From Actinomycetes bacterium (lineage in GTDB: Bacteria; Actinomycetota; Acidimicrobiia; Acidimicrobiales; Palsa-688), in assembly GCA_021838445.1 (NCBI GenBank), contig JAKCDU010000001.1:136889-200888 (forward strand): 64,000 nucleotides of DNA. The letters are read 5' to 3'. Positions 18,128 to 27,005 of the stretch are shown piece after piece. How positions within the stretch are numbered: position 1 is the first letter of the stretch; every line of letters begins with the position of its first letter. The notes below the pieces were generated by a model, which saw nothing but the letters and a program-made list of their open reading frames with translations, searched no databases and was not told where the DNA came from. A program made the translations under genes and the position numbers.

Positions 18128-19632
18128 TGCCGTCCGTCCCGCTCGATCAGCTGGTCGGCCTGGCGCGGCCCCCACGTGCCCGCGGCGTATCCGGCCAGGG
18201 GCACCGCCCGGCTCTCCCACGCTTCGAGGATGGGGTCGACGATCTGCCACGCCTGGTCCACCTCGTCGCTGCGGATGAACAGTGTGGGGTCGCCGACCAT
18301 GGCGTCGAGGAGGAGTCGCTCGTAGGCCTCGGGAGGGTCCTCCATGAAGGCCGAACCGTAGGACATGTCCATCAGCACGTCACGGACGTTGAAGGCCTGC
18401 CCGGGGACCTTGGCCCCGAAGCGCAGGGCCACCCCCTCGTCGGGTTGGATGCGCAGGACGAGGGCGTTGGGCCGCAGATCCCGGCTCTCGGCCTTGCCGA
18501 AGGCCAGGTGGGGCACGCTGTGGAACTGCAGGGCGACCTCGGTGAGGCGCTTGGGAAGTCGCTTGCCGGTACGGATGTAGATGGGGACGCCGGCCCAGCG
18601 CCAGTTGTCGCACATCAGCTTCATGGCCACGTAGGTCTCGGTCTGGCTGTTCGGACTCACGTCCGGCTCTTCCCGGTAGGCCGGGACCGCCTTGCCCTCG
18701 CTCCAGCCACTGTCGTACTGCGCCCTCACCACGTCGGCGCGCACCGCCTCAGGGGTGGGGATCACGACGGAGCGCAGGGCTTTGACCTTCTCGTCCCGTA
18801 TGCCCTGGGCGTCGATCGACCCGGGCGGCTCCATGAGGGTGAGGGACAGGACCTGCATCACGTGGTTCTGGACGATGTCGCGCAGCGCTCCGGCGGTCTC
18901 GTAGAAGCCGCCCCGCTTCTCCACGCCGAGGGACTCGGCCACGGTGATCTGCACGTGGTCGATGTAGCTGCGGTTCCACAGTGGCTCGAATATGGCGTTG
19001 GCGAAGCGCAGGGCCAGGACGTTCTGGACCGTTTCCTTACCCAGGTAGTGGTCGATCCGGTAGACCTGCGACTCGTCGAAGGTGCGGTGCAGGGCGGTGT
19101 CGAGCAGACGGGCGCTGTGGAGATCGCGCCCGAAGGGCTTCTCGATGACCAGACGGACCGAGGTGTCGGCCGTGGGTGGCCGGTTGAGACCGGCTGCGCC
19201 GAGGCCGTCGGCTACTTCCTCGAAGACGGCCGGGATGGTCGCCAGGTAGAAGGTTCGGTTGCCGGTGGCGCCGATCTGCCCCTCTACCTCGGTGATCACC
19301 TTGGCCAGGTTGGTGAACGTCGAGGGGTCGGAGTAGTCCCCGGTCACGTACCGGCTCTGCTTTACCAGGGCGGTCCACGCCGCGTCACCGTCAGGGACGG
19401 CGTCGGTCATCAGCTGGCGGAACCCGTCGTCGGACAGCTCGGTGCGGGCTACCCCGACGATGGCGAAGGAATGGGCGAGCAGCCGGCGCCTCGACAGCTG
19501 CTCGATGGCCGGCAGCAGCTTGCGGGCGGTGAGGTCGCCCGAGGCGCCCACCACGATCAGCACTCCCGCGGGCACCCTCCGGGTGGCGTCGATGCCTTCG
19601 GCGAGGGGGTTGGGAGGTGGTATCTCGCTCAA
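18112..19632 (-). CDS. zwf: glucose-6-phosphate 1-dehydrogenase
   Basis: LIVVGASGDLTARKLLPAI, RIDHYLGKETVQNVLALRFAN, VIEKPFGRDL; TTG 19632 overlaps tal stop. Confidence 0.95.
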   Translation of the reverse strand: MSEIPPPNPLAEGIDATRRVPAGVLIVVGASGDLTARKLLPAIEQLSRRRLLAHSFAIVGVARTELSDDGFRQLMTDAVPDGDAAWTALVKQSRYVTGDYSDPSTFTNLAKVITEVEGQIGATGNRTFYLATIPAVFEEVADGLGAAGLNRPPTADTSVRLVIEKPFGRDLHSARLLDTALHRTFDESQVYRIDHYLGKETVQNVLALRFANAIFEPLWNRSYIDHVQITVAESLGVEKRGGFYETAGALRDIVQNHVMQVLSLTLMEPPGSIDAQGIRDEKVKALRSVVIPTPEAVRADVVRAQYDSGWSEGKAVPAYREEPDVSPNSQTETYVAMKLMCDNWRWAGVPIYIRTGKRLPKRLTEVALQFHSVPHLAFGKAESRDLRPNALVLRIQPDEGVALRFGAKVPGQAFNVRDVLMDMSYGSAFMEDPPEAYERLLLDAMVGDPTLFIRSDEVDQAWQIVDPILEAWESRAVPLAGYAAGTWGPRQADQLIERDGRQWRTP

Positions 19633-20735
19633 TGACCGTTCCCGGTGATGGCGTTGGCCTTCTCCGAGAGGGACGCGATCAGCTCGTCCCAGCTCTTGGT
19701 GAACGAAGCCACCCCCTCCTGCTCCAGCGTCCGTGACACATCGACCATGTCCAGGCCGGCCTCGGGCAGGTCGTCGTCGAGGAGTCGGCGGGCGCCATCG
19801 ACGTCGAGGTCCACCGTCCGGGCCACTGTGCCGTGGTCCAAGAAGGCGTCCACCGTGGCATCGGGCATGGTGTTGACGGTGTGGCGACCGATCAGCTGGT
19901 CGACGTAGAGCAGGTCGGGGTAGGCCGGGTTCTTGGTGGAGGTGGAGGCCCACAGCGGGCGCTGCGGGTGGGCGCCCTGGGCGGCCAGGGCCTCCCAACG
20001 GGGCCCGCTGAACTTCTCCTCGAACAGGGCGTAGGCCAACTTGGCCTGGGCCACCGCGGCCCGACCGGCGAGGGCCGGCTCGGCGCCGGCTTTCTCCAGC
20101 CTGCGGTCCACCTCGGTGTCGACCCGGCTGACGAAGAACGACGCCACGCTGTGCACCGCGCCGAGGTCGCCGCCGTCGCCGGCCAGCACCTCCAGACCCT
20201 CGATGTAAGCCTCTACCACAGCTTCATACCGGGGCAGGCTGAATATCAACGTGACGTTGATGTTGCGACCTTCGGAGATCATCTTCCGCACGGCCGGAAC
20301 CCCCTCCTCGGTGGCGGGGATTTTGACCATCAGGTTGGGTAATGAGATGCGCTCGTGTAGGTTCCGGGCCGCCTCGATGGTCGGGTCGGTCAGGTTGGCG
20401 AGGCTGGGCGCGACCTCGAGCGAGACGAATCCGTCGGCGCCCCCCGAGGCGTCGTGGACGGGGCGCAGGATGGCGCAGGCGTCGATGACGTCGTCGACCG
20501 CCATGTCCCAGAACGCCGCTTCCACCGACTGGCGCTCGATGAGCTGGCGGAACTGCTCGTCGTAGGCGTCGGACCCGGTCATGGCCTTCTGGAAGATGGT
20601 CGGGTTGGAGGTCACGCCCCGGATGCCCGAGTCGACCAGCTTCTGCAGGCCGCCCTGGCGGAGCGACGGACGGTTCAGGTTATCGATCCAGGGGCTCTGG
20701 CCCTGGATCAGGTAGAGGTCGTGCAGGGTGGTCAT
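19629..20735 (-). CDS. tal: transaldolase
   Basis: GIRGVTSNPTIFQKAM, VKIPATEEGVPAV, WASTSTKNPAYPD; ATG 20735 overlaps tkt stop. Confidence 0.95.
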   Translation of the reverse strand: MTTLHDLYLIQGQSPWIDNLNRPSLRQGGLQKLVDSGIRGVTSNPTIFQKAMTGSDAYDEQFRQLIERQSVEAAFWDMAVDDVIDACAILRPVHDASGGADGFVSLEVAPSLANLTDPTIEAARNLHERISLPNLMVKIPATEEGVPAVRKMISEGRNINVTLIFSLPRYEAVVEAYIEGLEVLAGDGGDLGAVHSVASFFVSRVDTEVDRRLEKAGAEPALAGRAAVAQAKLAYALFEEKFSGPRWEALAAQGAHPQRPLWASTSTKNPAYPDLLYVDQLIGRHTVNTMPDATVDAFLDHGTVARTVDLDVDGARRLLDDDLPEAGLDMVDVSRTLEQEGVASFTKSWDELIASLSEKANAITGNGH

Positions 20736-22741
20736 TGGTCGTCCTCCTCGTCGAAATCGTCGTCGTATCCCTCGATGGAGTCGAGCAGCATGGCGGCCCG
20801 GGCCGCCACGTTCTCGGGGGTGAAGCCGAAGGCATCGAGGACCTCCTGGCCCGGCCCCGAAGCGCCGAAGTGGTCGATCGACACCGAATCGTCTGCCCAG
20901 CGGGCCCAACCGAACGAGGTGGCCGCCTCGACGGCCAGCACCGGTGCGCCGGGGCCGAGAACGGCGTCCTGGTAGTCGTCGTCCTGTTCGTCGAAGAGGT
21001 CCCAACTCGGCATGGACACCACCCGGGCGGTGATGCCCTGCTGGTCGAGCAGCCCGGCCGCGGCCACGCACACCGACACCTCCGACCCGGTCCCGATGAG
21101 CACCACGTCGGGGTCGTCGGCCCCTTCCACGAGGATGTAGGCCCCCCTCTCGAGGTTGACGCCGAGCTCGGCCGTGCCCTCCAGCACGGGCAGGTCCTGG
21201 CGGCTGAGGATCAGCGCCGTGGGACCGTCGCGCTCCACGGCCACCCGCAGGGCGTGGGCCGATTCGTTGGCGTCGGCCGGGCGGATGACCCGCAGGCCGG
21301 GGATGGCCCTCACCGCCGCCAGCTGCTCGATCGGCTGGTGGGTCGGGCCGTCCTCACCGAGGCCGACCGAGTCATGGGTCCAGAAGTAGATGACCTTGGC
21401 CTCCGACAGTGCGGCGAGCCTCACCGAGCCGCGCATGTAGTCGCTGAAGGTGAAGAAGGTGCCCCCGATGGGGATGACCCCGCCGTGGAGGGCCATGCCG
21501 TTCATGGCTCCGCCCATGCCGTGCTCGCGCACCCCGTAGGCGATGGCCCGGCCCCCGGGCTGCTCGTAGCTCTGGAGGGGCTCGTCGTCGAGCTTGGTCC
21601 CGGTGTTCCCGGTGAGGTCGGCGCCCCCCGAGACGAGGGCCGGGACGTCGGGGAGGATGGCGTTGAGAGCCGCCTTCACCGAGTTGCGGGTGGCCACCGA
21701 CTCCCCCGCCTTCCACGACGGGAGGTGGTTCTGCCAGCCGGACTTGCCGGTCTGGGCCCACGAGGCGTCCCAGGCGGCCCGGTCGCCGCCGTAGTCACCC
21801 AGGCGCTTCTGCCACTCGGCCTGGCGGCTCGCGCCCCTCCGGCCCGCGGCGCGGTACATCTCGAGCACCTCGGCGGGGACGTGGAACTCCTCGTCGGGGG
21901 GCAGCCCGAGGATGTCCTTGGTGGCCCGGATCTCCTCGGTGCCGAGCGGCGAACCGTGGGCCTTCGGGCTGTCGGTCATGTGGGGGGCTGGGTAGCCGAT
22001 GTGGCTGCGCAGGATGAGCAGGCTGGGCCGTTCCTCTTCGGCCATGGCCCGGCGCAGGCCGGCCTCGAGCGCGTCGGTGTCGTTGGCCACCTCCCCGAGG
22101 TGCTCCACGTGCCAGCCGTAGGCCCCGAAGCGCAGGGCGGCGTCGTCGGTGAGGGCGATCTCGGTGGGGCCGTCGATGGTGATGTGATTGTCGTCGTAGA
22201 CGTAGATCAGCCGGCCCAGCGCAAGGTGTCCGGCCAGCGAGGCGGCCTCGTGGGAGATGCCTTCCATCAGGTCGCCGTCGCTGCACACGACGAAGGTGTG
22301 GTGGTCCGTGAGCTCTGAGCCGTAACGGCTGCGGAGTATGCGCTCGGCCATCCCCAGGCCGACGCCGTTGGCGAACCCCTGCCCGAGGGGGCCGGTGGTG
22401 ACCTCGATGCCCGGGAGGTGGTGCACCTCGGGGTGGCCGGGGGTGCGGCTGTGCAGCTTCCGGAAGTGCTCGAGGTCCTCCAACTCGAGCCCGTAGCCGG
22501 TCAGATAGAGCATCGAGTACAGCAGGATGCAGGCGTGGCCGCAGGAGAGCACGAAGCGGTCGCGATCGGGCCAGTCCGGGTCCGAGGCGTCATAGTTCAT
22601 CACTCGCGTCCAAAGGACGTGGGCCAGCGGGGCCAGCGCCATGGCGGTGCCCGGATGGCCGGAGTTGGCACGCTGTGGGGCGTCCATGGCCAAGCCCCGG
22701 ATGACGTTGATGCCCAGCTGTTCCAGGTCGCGGTCGCTCAT
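20732..22741 (-). CDS. tkt: transketolase
   Basis: RANSGHPGTAMALAPLAHVLWTRVM, GDGDLMEGI-like CSDGDLMEGISHEAASLAGHL, THDSVGLGEDGPTHQPIEQLAAVRAIPGL; start ATG 22741 seven nt after a minus-strand TAGGGT. Confidence 0.95.
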   Translation of the reverse strand: MSDRDLEQLGINVIRGLAMDAPQRANSGHPGTAMALAPLAHVLWTRVMNYDASDPDWPDRDRFVLSCGHACILLYSMLYLTGYGLELEDLEHFRKLHSRTPGHPEVHHLPGIEVTTGPLGQGFANGVGLGMAERILRSRYGSELTDHHTFVVCSDGDLMEGISHEAASLAGHLALGRLIYVYDDNHITIDGPTEIALTDDAALRFGAYGWHVEHLGEVANDTDALEAGLRRAMAEEERPSLLILRSHIGYPAPHMTDSPKAHGSPLGTEEIRATKDILGLPPDEEFHVPAEVLEMYRAAGRRGASRQAEWQKRLGDYGGDRAAWDASWAQTGKSGWQNHLPSWKAGESVATRNSVKAALNAILPDVPALVSGGADLTGNTGTKLDDEPLQSYEQPGGRAIAYGVREHGMGGAMNGMALHGGVIPIGGTFFTFSDYMRGSVRLAALSEAKVIYFWTHDSVGLGEDGPTHQPIEQLAAVRAIPGLRVIRPADANESAHALRVAVERDGPTALILSRQDLPVLEGTAELGVNLERGAYILVEGADDPDVVLIGTGSEVSVCVAAAGLLDQQGITARVVSMPSWDLFDEQDDDYQDAVLGPGAPVLAVEAATSFGWARWADDSVSIDHFGASGPGQEVLDAFGFTPENVAARAAMLLDSIEGYDDDFDEEDDQ

Positions 22742-22789
22742 GAGGCCAACCCTACCCACGCCGGCATCCCCTCCCGTACGATGACCCGT

Positions 22790-22849
22790 CCGGCCCGGCC
22801 CCCCGGCCCCGCTGGTGGCCGGGGGCCCCGAGGATCTCGCCGGGCCGGG
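22790..22849. terminator. nested two-stem inverted repeat (possible terminator/attenuator)
   Basis: Outer CCGGCCCGGC (22790-22799)/GCCGGGCCGG (22840-22849) and inner CCCCCGGCC (22800-22808)/GGCCGGGGG (22817-22825), both perfect; no U-tract. Confidence 0.5.
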
Positions 22850-22853
22850 AAGC

Positions 22854-23243
22854 TCAGACGGGGGGCAGAAGGGTGAGCGGGACGACGGTGGCGGGACCGT
22901 CGGGGAGCAGCCGGCAGTGGGCCTCGATCGTCCCGTAGGCGTGGTACTCGAGTTCGCCCCGGATCAGGCGGTAGGTGAACTTCCCGGGCTCGACCTGGAA
23001 CGGAGACACGTTGCGGGCGACCTGCTCGCCGGCCTCGTCCCGGAAGATCACCTCCAGCACGCCCTGACCCTCCTCGTCGGGCCGGCAGCGGATGAAGACG
23101 ATCAGGTGGGGGCTGACGGCCACGGGCGGCTGGCTCGGGGCTGGCAGGGAGAACATGATCCCCGTCAGGTCTATGCGGGTGGAGGGACCGGGAACCGGTC
23201 TCAGATCGATGTTCTCGGCGAACAGTGCTGAGAGGATGTCCAT
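22854..23243 (-). CDS. conserved hypothetical protein (129 aa)
   Basis: MDILSALFAENIDLRPVPGPSTRIDLTGIMFSLPAPSQPPVAVSPHLIVFIRCRPDEEGQ..., codon-biased single ORF upstream of tkt. Confidence 0.65.
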   Translation of the reverse strand: MDILSALFAENIDLRPVPGPSTRIDLTGIMFSLPAPSQPPVAVSPHLIVFIRCRPDEEGQGVLEVIFRDEAGEQVARNVSPFQVEPGKFTYRLIRGELEYHAYGTIEAHCRLLPDGPATVVPLTLLPPV

Positions 23244-23287
23244 TTGGCGCGGAGGCTAGCCGAGCGACCGGGGTGGCCCGGCACCGG

Positions 23288-24109
23288 TCAGGCGGCCCGT
23301 TGGGCGTTGGCCGTGAGCCGGGGTTCGGCGTGGCGGACGGTGAGCCACTTCAACCGACCGGCCAGCGCGACCAGCCACCACGCCGGGTCGATCTCCCGCC
23401 GGGCGAATGACAGCCGGGCGGAGGTGGGCGCGGCGTGGTGGTTGCTGTGGAGGCCCTCGCCTCCGGTCAGCCAGGCCAGCCACTGGGAGTTGGTGGCCAG
23501 GCCTTCGAAGGGGCGCTTGCCGAACGTGTGGCCCACGGCGTTGACCGCCGAGTTGAGGCCGAGGTAGGCGACCGCGTGTACGCCCGAGGCGATGGCGGTC
23601 ATCTCCCAGTTCATGCCGAAGACGAAGTAGAGGCCGGCGATGCCGATGGCCAGGCCGAGCAGGGCGTGGTCGAACAGGACCCGGTCCCAGCGGTCGGCCG
23701 GCATGTCCTTGGCGTACTTCTCGACGGTTACCCCGTCCTTGGCCACCCGCCGGTAGAGCACGACGTTTCCGACCTGGACGTGCCAGAAGCCTTCCAGCTT
23801 GGGCGAGTGGGGGTCCCCCTCGGTGTCGGTGTAGGCGTGGTGACGCCGGTGCACCCCGACCCACTGGCGGGGCCGCACCCCGGTGCTGATCCAGGTGAGG
23901 AACCGGCAGGCGAAACGCAGCCCCGGAGACATGGTGATGGCGCGGTGCGACAGGGTGCGGTGCAAGAAGATGGTGGTGAGGAAGATGGCCACCTGGCACG
24001 TGGCCAGACCAACTACTACCGCCACCAAGATGTTTGTCACGGCCGGAAACTTACCCGACCGCCGGTGCGCCACCGGGGCAGGCGACACGTCTTGAGCCGT
24101 TGGTCCCAT
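23288..24109 (-). CDS. acyl-CoA / fatty acid desaturase
   Basis: Histidine boxes HRTLSHR, HRRHHAYTDTEGDPHSP, HSNHHAAPTSARLSF; hydrophobic helices. N-terminus may start later (VTNILVAVVVG). Confidence 0.87.
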   Translation of the reverse strand: MGPTAQDVSPAPVAHRRSGKFPAVTNILVAVVVGLATCQVAIFLTTIFLHRTLSHRAITMSPGLRFACRFLTWISTGVRPRQWVGVHRRHHAYTDTEGDPHSPKLEGFWHVQVGNVVLYRRVAKDGVTVEKYAKDMPADRWDRVLFDHALLGLAIGIAGLYFVFGMNWEMTAIASGVHAVAYLGLNSAVNAVGHTFGKRPFEGLATNSQWLAWLTGGEGLHSNHHAAPTSARLSFARREIDPAWWLVALAGRLKWLTVRHAEPRLTANAQRAA

Positions 24110-24246
24110 CCGGGGCAGAATCGGGCCGGCTCCCGGGGCGGAGTGGCCATTGGGGGAGCGGAGAGGGTATTCATCACGGTCATGGAAAGCTTCCTCGGCG
24201 CCGGATCGGGGTGGGGGGTGGTCGTCGGGTCCGGGGCTGGGCGACG

Positions 24247-24873
24247 GTGAGCCGTTACCTGCCGGTATTCCCCCTCGGCAGTCCGCTGGTGCCCACCCAG
24301 ATCCTGCCGCTCCACGTGTTCGAGGACCGCTACCGCTTGCTGATGGAGACCCTCACGGCGTTCGGCTCGAGCGCCGAGATGGGGGTGGTCATGATCGAGC
24401 GGGGCAGTGAGGTCGGCGGCGGGGACCAGCGGGCGGCGGTGGGCACCGTCGCCCACCTGATCGAGTCCGAGCGCCTCGGCGACGGGCGCTGGGTGGCCAT
24501 ATTCGTCGGCTCGCACCGCTTCTCGGTCGAGCGCTGGCTCGACGACGACCCCTATCCCCAGGCCATCGTGGAGGAGCGCGCCGACGAGGACTGGGACCCG
24601 GCCGAGGGTCCTTTGCTGGACGCCCTCGAGCTCTCGGTGCGCCACGCTTTGTCTCTGGCCGGGGAGCTGGGGGAGCAGGTTGGCGGTCCCGGCTTCGCCC
24701 TTTCCGACCAACCGGTGGTGGCGGCTTGGGAGCTCTGCGCCCGGGCCCCGCTCGGGCCGCTCGACCGCCAGGGCCTGCTTTCGGCGCCCAACCGCCACGA
24801 TCGTCTGCTGCTGCTCGACCGCCTGGTGAGCGATGCGACGGCGCTGCTTGCATTCCGTCTGGGAGGGCGGTAA
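24247..24873 (+). CDS. LON peptidase substrate-binding domain protein
   Basis: VSRYLPVFPLGSPLVPTQILPLHVFEDRYRLLMETL is the LON N-terminal domain signature; no ATPase/protease domains. Confidence 0.82.
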   Translation: MSRYLPVFPLGSPLVPTQILPLHVFEDRYRLLMETLTAFGSSAEMGVVMIERGSEVGGGDQRAAVGTVAHLIESERLGDGRWVAIFVGSHRFSVERWLDDDPYPQAIVEERADEDWDPAEGPLLDALELSVRHALSLAGELGEQVGGPGFALSDQPVVAAWELCARAPLGPLDRQGLLSAPNRHDRLLLLDRLVSDATALLAFRLGGR

Positions 24874-24886
24874 GGATGACTGGACT

Positions 24887-25279
24887 GTGACCGGTGCTGA
24901 CACCTCTGGGACGAGCGGCTCGCCGGGTTCCGGCCGCCCTGACCCACACGGCGGGGATGGAGACGGGTTCGGGACCCATGTGAGCGAACTGGTGGCGCTC
25001 ATCGTCGCCTACGCCAAGCAGGAGACCGTCGCGCCCTTGAAGAACCTCGGGCGCTACGTGGCTTGGGGGGTGGCCGGAGCGGTGCTGTTCGCGGTCGGCG
25101 GTGCCATGCTGACCCTCACCGCCGTCCGGGCCGTGCAGACCGAGACGGCCCCCCACCTGACCGGCAATCTCACCTGGGTGCCCTATCTGGGCGGAGTGGT
25201 CGTGGCCGCGAGCGGTCTGGCCTGGGCCGTTCTGCGGATCGTCAAGGGTGATGAGGCCCTGAGGATCCGGCGCGGATGA
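24887..25279 (+). CDS. small membrane protein, putative holin-like/phage-holin-superfamily type
   Basis: VSELVALIVAYAKQETVAPLKNLGRYVAWGVAGAVLFAVGGAMLTLTAVRAVQTE...YLGGVVVAASGLAWAVLRIVKGDE; two TM helices. Confidence 0.55.
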   Translation: MTGADTSGTSGSPGSGRPDPHGGDGDGFGTHVSELVALIVAYAKQETVAPLKNLGRYVAWGVAGAVLFAVGGAMLTLTAVRAVQTETAPHLTGNLTWVPYLGGVVVAASGLAWAVLRIVKGDEALRIRRG

Positions 25280-25521
25280 GCCCCAAGCTTCCCAGCCGTC
25301 CGGTGCATGGTTCGGGTCCCGGGGGCCGCATCGAGCTACGTGACATCCAATCCAAGCTGGAGGACATCCGCGGCGACGCCGACGAGACCACCGAGAAGGC
25401 CAAGCCGGTAGTGGTGATAGGCGCCGTGGTCGGCGTGGTGGTGCTCGTCGGCGTGGCCTTCTACCTGGGTCGGCGCAAGGGCCGTCGCAAGTCGACCTGG
25501 GTGGAGATCAGGAGACTGTGA
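25276..25521 (+). CDS. small single-TM membrane protein
   Basis: ATGA overlap with preceding gene; [66 protein letters not shown]. Confidence 0.65.
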   Translation: MSPKLPSRPVHGSGPGGRIELRDIQSKLEDIRGDADETTEKAKPVVVIGAVVGVVVLVGVAFYLGRRKGRRKSTWVEIRRL

Positions 25522-25796
25522 TCAGCGGGCGAAGTGGTGCTCCCGGGGGCCGTTCCGGCTCGGCCCACCCCGTGACGAGGAGCCTGATGAGCAGGTTGGT
25601 CCTGCGGGGGATGCGGGAGGGCTGGCGTCGCGGTGTCATGGACGGCAGCCCGCTGTGGGCCGGCGTCGGAGGCTTGGCCCTTCTCGGGTTCTTGGCGGGC
25701 CGGGCCTGGCGCAAGGAGGCCGAGCTGGTCTTCTCGGAGAAGCTGGGCCCCGGCCAGGTCATCCGTATCGCCCACGAAGCCGCCCCGCTTCCCTAG
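25518..25796 (+). CDS. small hypothetical membrane protein
   Basis: GTGA overlap; [63 protein letters not shown]. Confidence 0.6.
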   Translation: MISGRSGAPGGRSGSAHPVTRSLMSRLVLRGMREGWRRGVMDGSPLWAGVGGLALLGFLAGRAWRKEAELVFSEKLGPGQVIRIAHEAAPLP

Positions 25797-25803
25797 CGGG
25801 CCC

Positions 25804-26004
25804 GTGAGAGTTCATCTTCGCAACCCGTCGCGGGAGATCGATGTCCCCGGGCCGATGACGGTGACCACCCTGCTCGGCCGCCTCGAGCTCAACCGGGAGT
25901 CCGTGCTGGTGATCGTGGACGGCACCCTGGTCACCGGCGACGCCCGCCTATCCGACGAGTCCACCGTCGAGGTGCGCCCCGTGATCTCGGGTGGGGCCCA
26001 GTGA
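25804..26004 (+). CDS. TtuB/ThiS/MoaD-like beta-grasp sulfur carrier ending ...ISGGAQ
   Basis: [66 protein letters not shown]; 66 aa, GTGA-coupled to the TtuA-like gene. Confidence 0.82.
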   Translation: MRVHLRNPSREIDVPGPMTVTTLLGRLELNRESVLVIVDGTLVTGDARLSDESTVEVRPVISGGAQ

Positions 26005-27005
26005 AGTGCCGGGTGTGCCGGGAGCCGGCGGTCATCGATGTCCGACGTCACAACGCCGGCTTCTGCGGCACCTGCTTCGTCAAGCACTGCCGGGACCAGG
26101 TCGTTCGGGCCATCGAGTCCTACGCCATGTTCGGGCCTGACGACCGGGTGCTGGTAGCCGTCTCGGGCGGAAAGGACTCGTTGGCTCTCTGGGATCTGCT
26201 GCTCGACCTCGGCTACCGCGCCGACGGGCTCTACATCGGCCTGGGGATCGGCTCGTACTCCGACGAGTCGGGCGGCTACGCCCGCCGGTTCGCGTCGGGG
26301 CGGGGCGCCGGACTGGTGGAGGTGGACCTGCGGGAGTCGTTCGGCTACGACATCCCGGCCGGCGCGGCGGCGGCCCGCCGGGCGCCATGCTCGGCGTGCG
26401 GCCTCTCCAAGCGTCACCTGTTCAACCAGGCGGCCCTGGACGGTGGCTACGACGCCGTCGCGACCGGCCACAATCTCGACGACGAGGCGGCCGTGCTGTT
26501 CGGCAACACCCTGCGGTGGGACGTCGCCTACCTCGGGCGCCAGCACCCCGTCCTGCCGGCCGGCAATGGTTTCGTCCGCAAGGTGAAGCCGTTGGTACGC
26601 CTGGGGGAGCGCGAGATGGCCGCCTACTGCGTACTGAGGGGGATCGACTACATCGTCGAGGAGTGCCCGATGGCCGAGGGCAACCGTCACCTCGGCTACA
26701 AGAACGCCCTCAACGAGATCGAGGACCGTTCGCCCGGCTCCAAGGCGGCCTTCCTGTTCGGGTTCCTGGACCGTATAGCTCCGCTGGTCGCGCCGGTCGC
26801 CGAAGCGGAGCGTGACGGCCTCCACCCCTGTCCGGGATGCGGGTCGCCCACGGTGAGCGAGGTGTGCGCCTTCTGCAAGCTGGTCGAGCGGGCCGGCGGG
26901 CGGGTCGGCCCTACCGAGCATGGGAGCGCCGGCGCTTCGGCCCCGGCCGAGGTGGCGGTAGAGCCGCCCGTCGTGCGGCGCGGCACCGAGCCGGCCCGAC
27001 CGTGA
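26001..27005 (+). CDS. TtuA/NCS6-type tRNA thiolation protein
   Basis: [24 protein letters not shown] zinc finger, PP-loop [34 protein letters not shown]-type motif [17 protein letters not shown]-terminal [17 protein letters not shown]. Confidence 0.87.
   Translation: MKCRVCREPAVIDVRRHNAGFCGTCFVKHCRDQVVRAIESYAMFGPDDRVLVAVSGGKDSLALWDLLLDLGYRADGLYIGLGIGSYSDESGGYARRFASGRGAGLVEVDLRESFGYDIPAGAAAARRAPCSACGLSKRHLFNQAALDGGYDAVATGHNLDDEAAVLFGNTLRWDVAYLGRQHPVLPAGNGFVRKVKPLVRLGEREMAAYCVLRGIDYIVEECPMAEGNRHLGYKNALNEIEDRSPGSKAAFLFGFLDRIAPLVAPVAEAERDGLHPCPGCGSPTVSEVCAFCKLVERAGGRVGPTEHGSAGASAPAEVAVEPPVVRRGTEPARP

Noticed and set aside
20735-22318. 527-aa plus-strand ORF antisense to tkt, and other long antisense ORFs (e.g. 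1120-2163, 3661-5040, 29648-31705, 41886-43385)
   Set aside because: High-GC antisense open frames; the opposite strand encodes recognisable conserved enzymes in each case.
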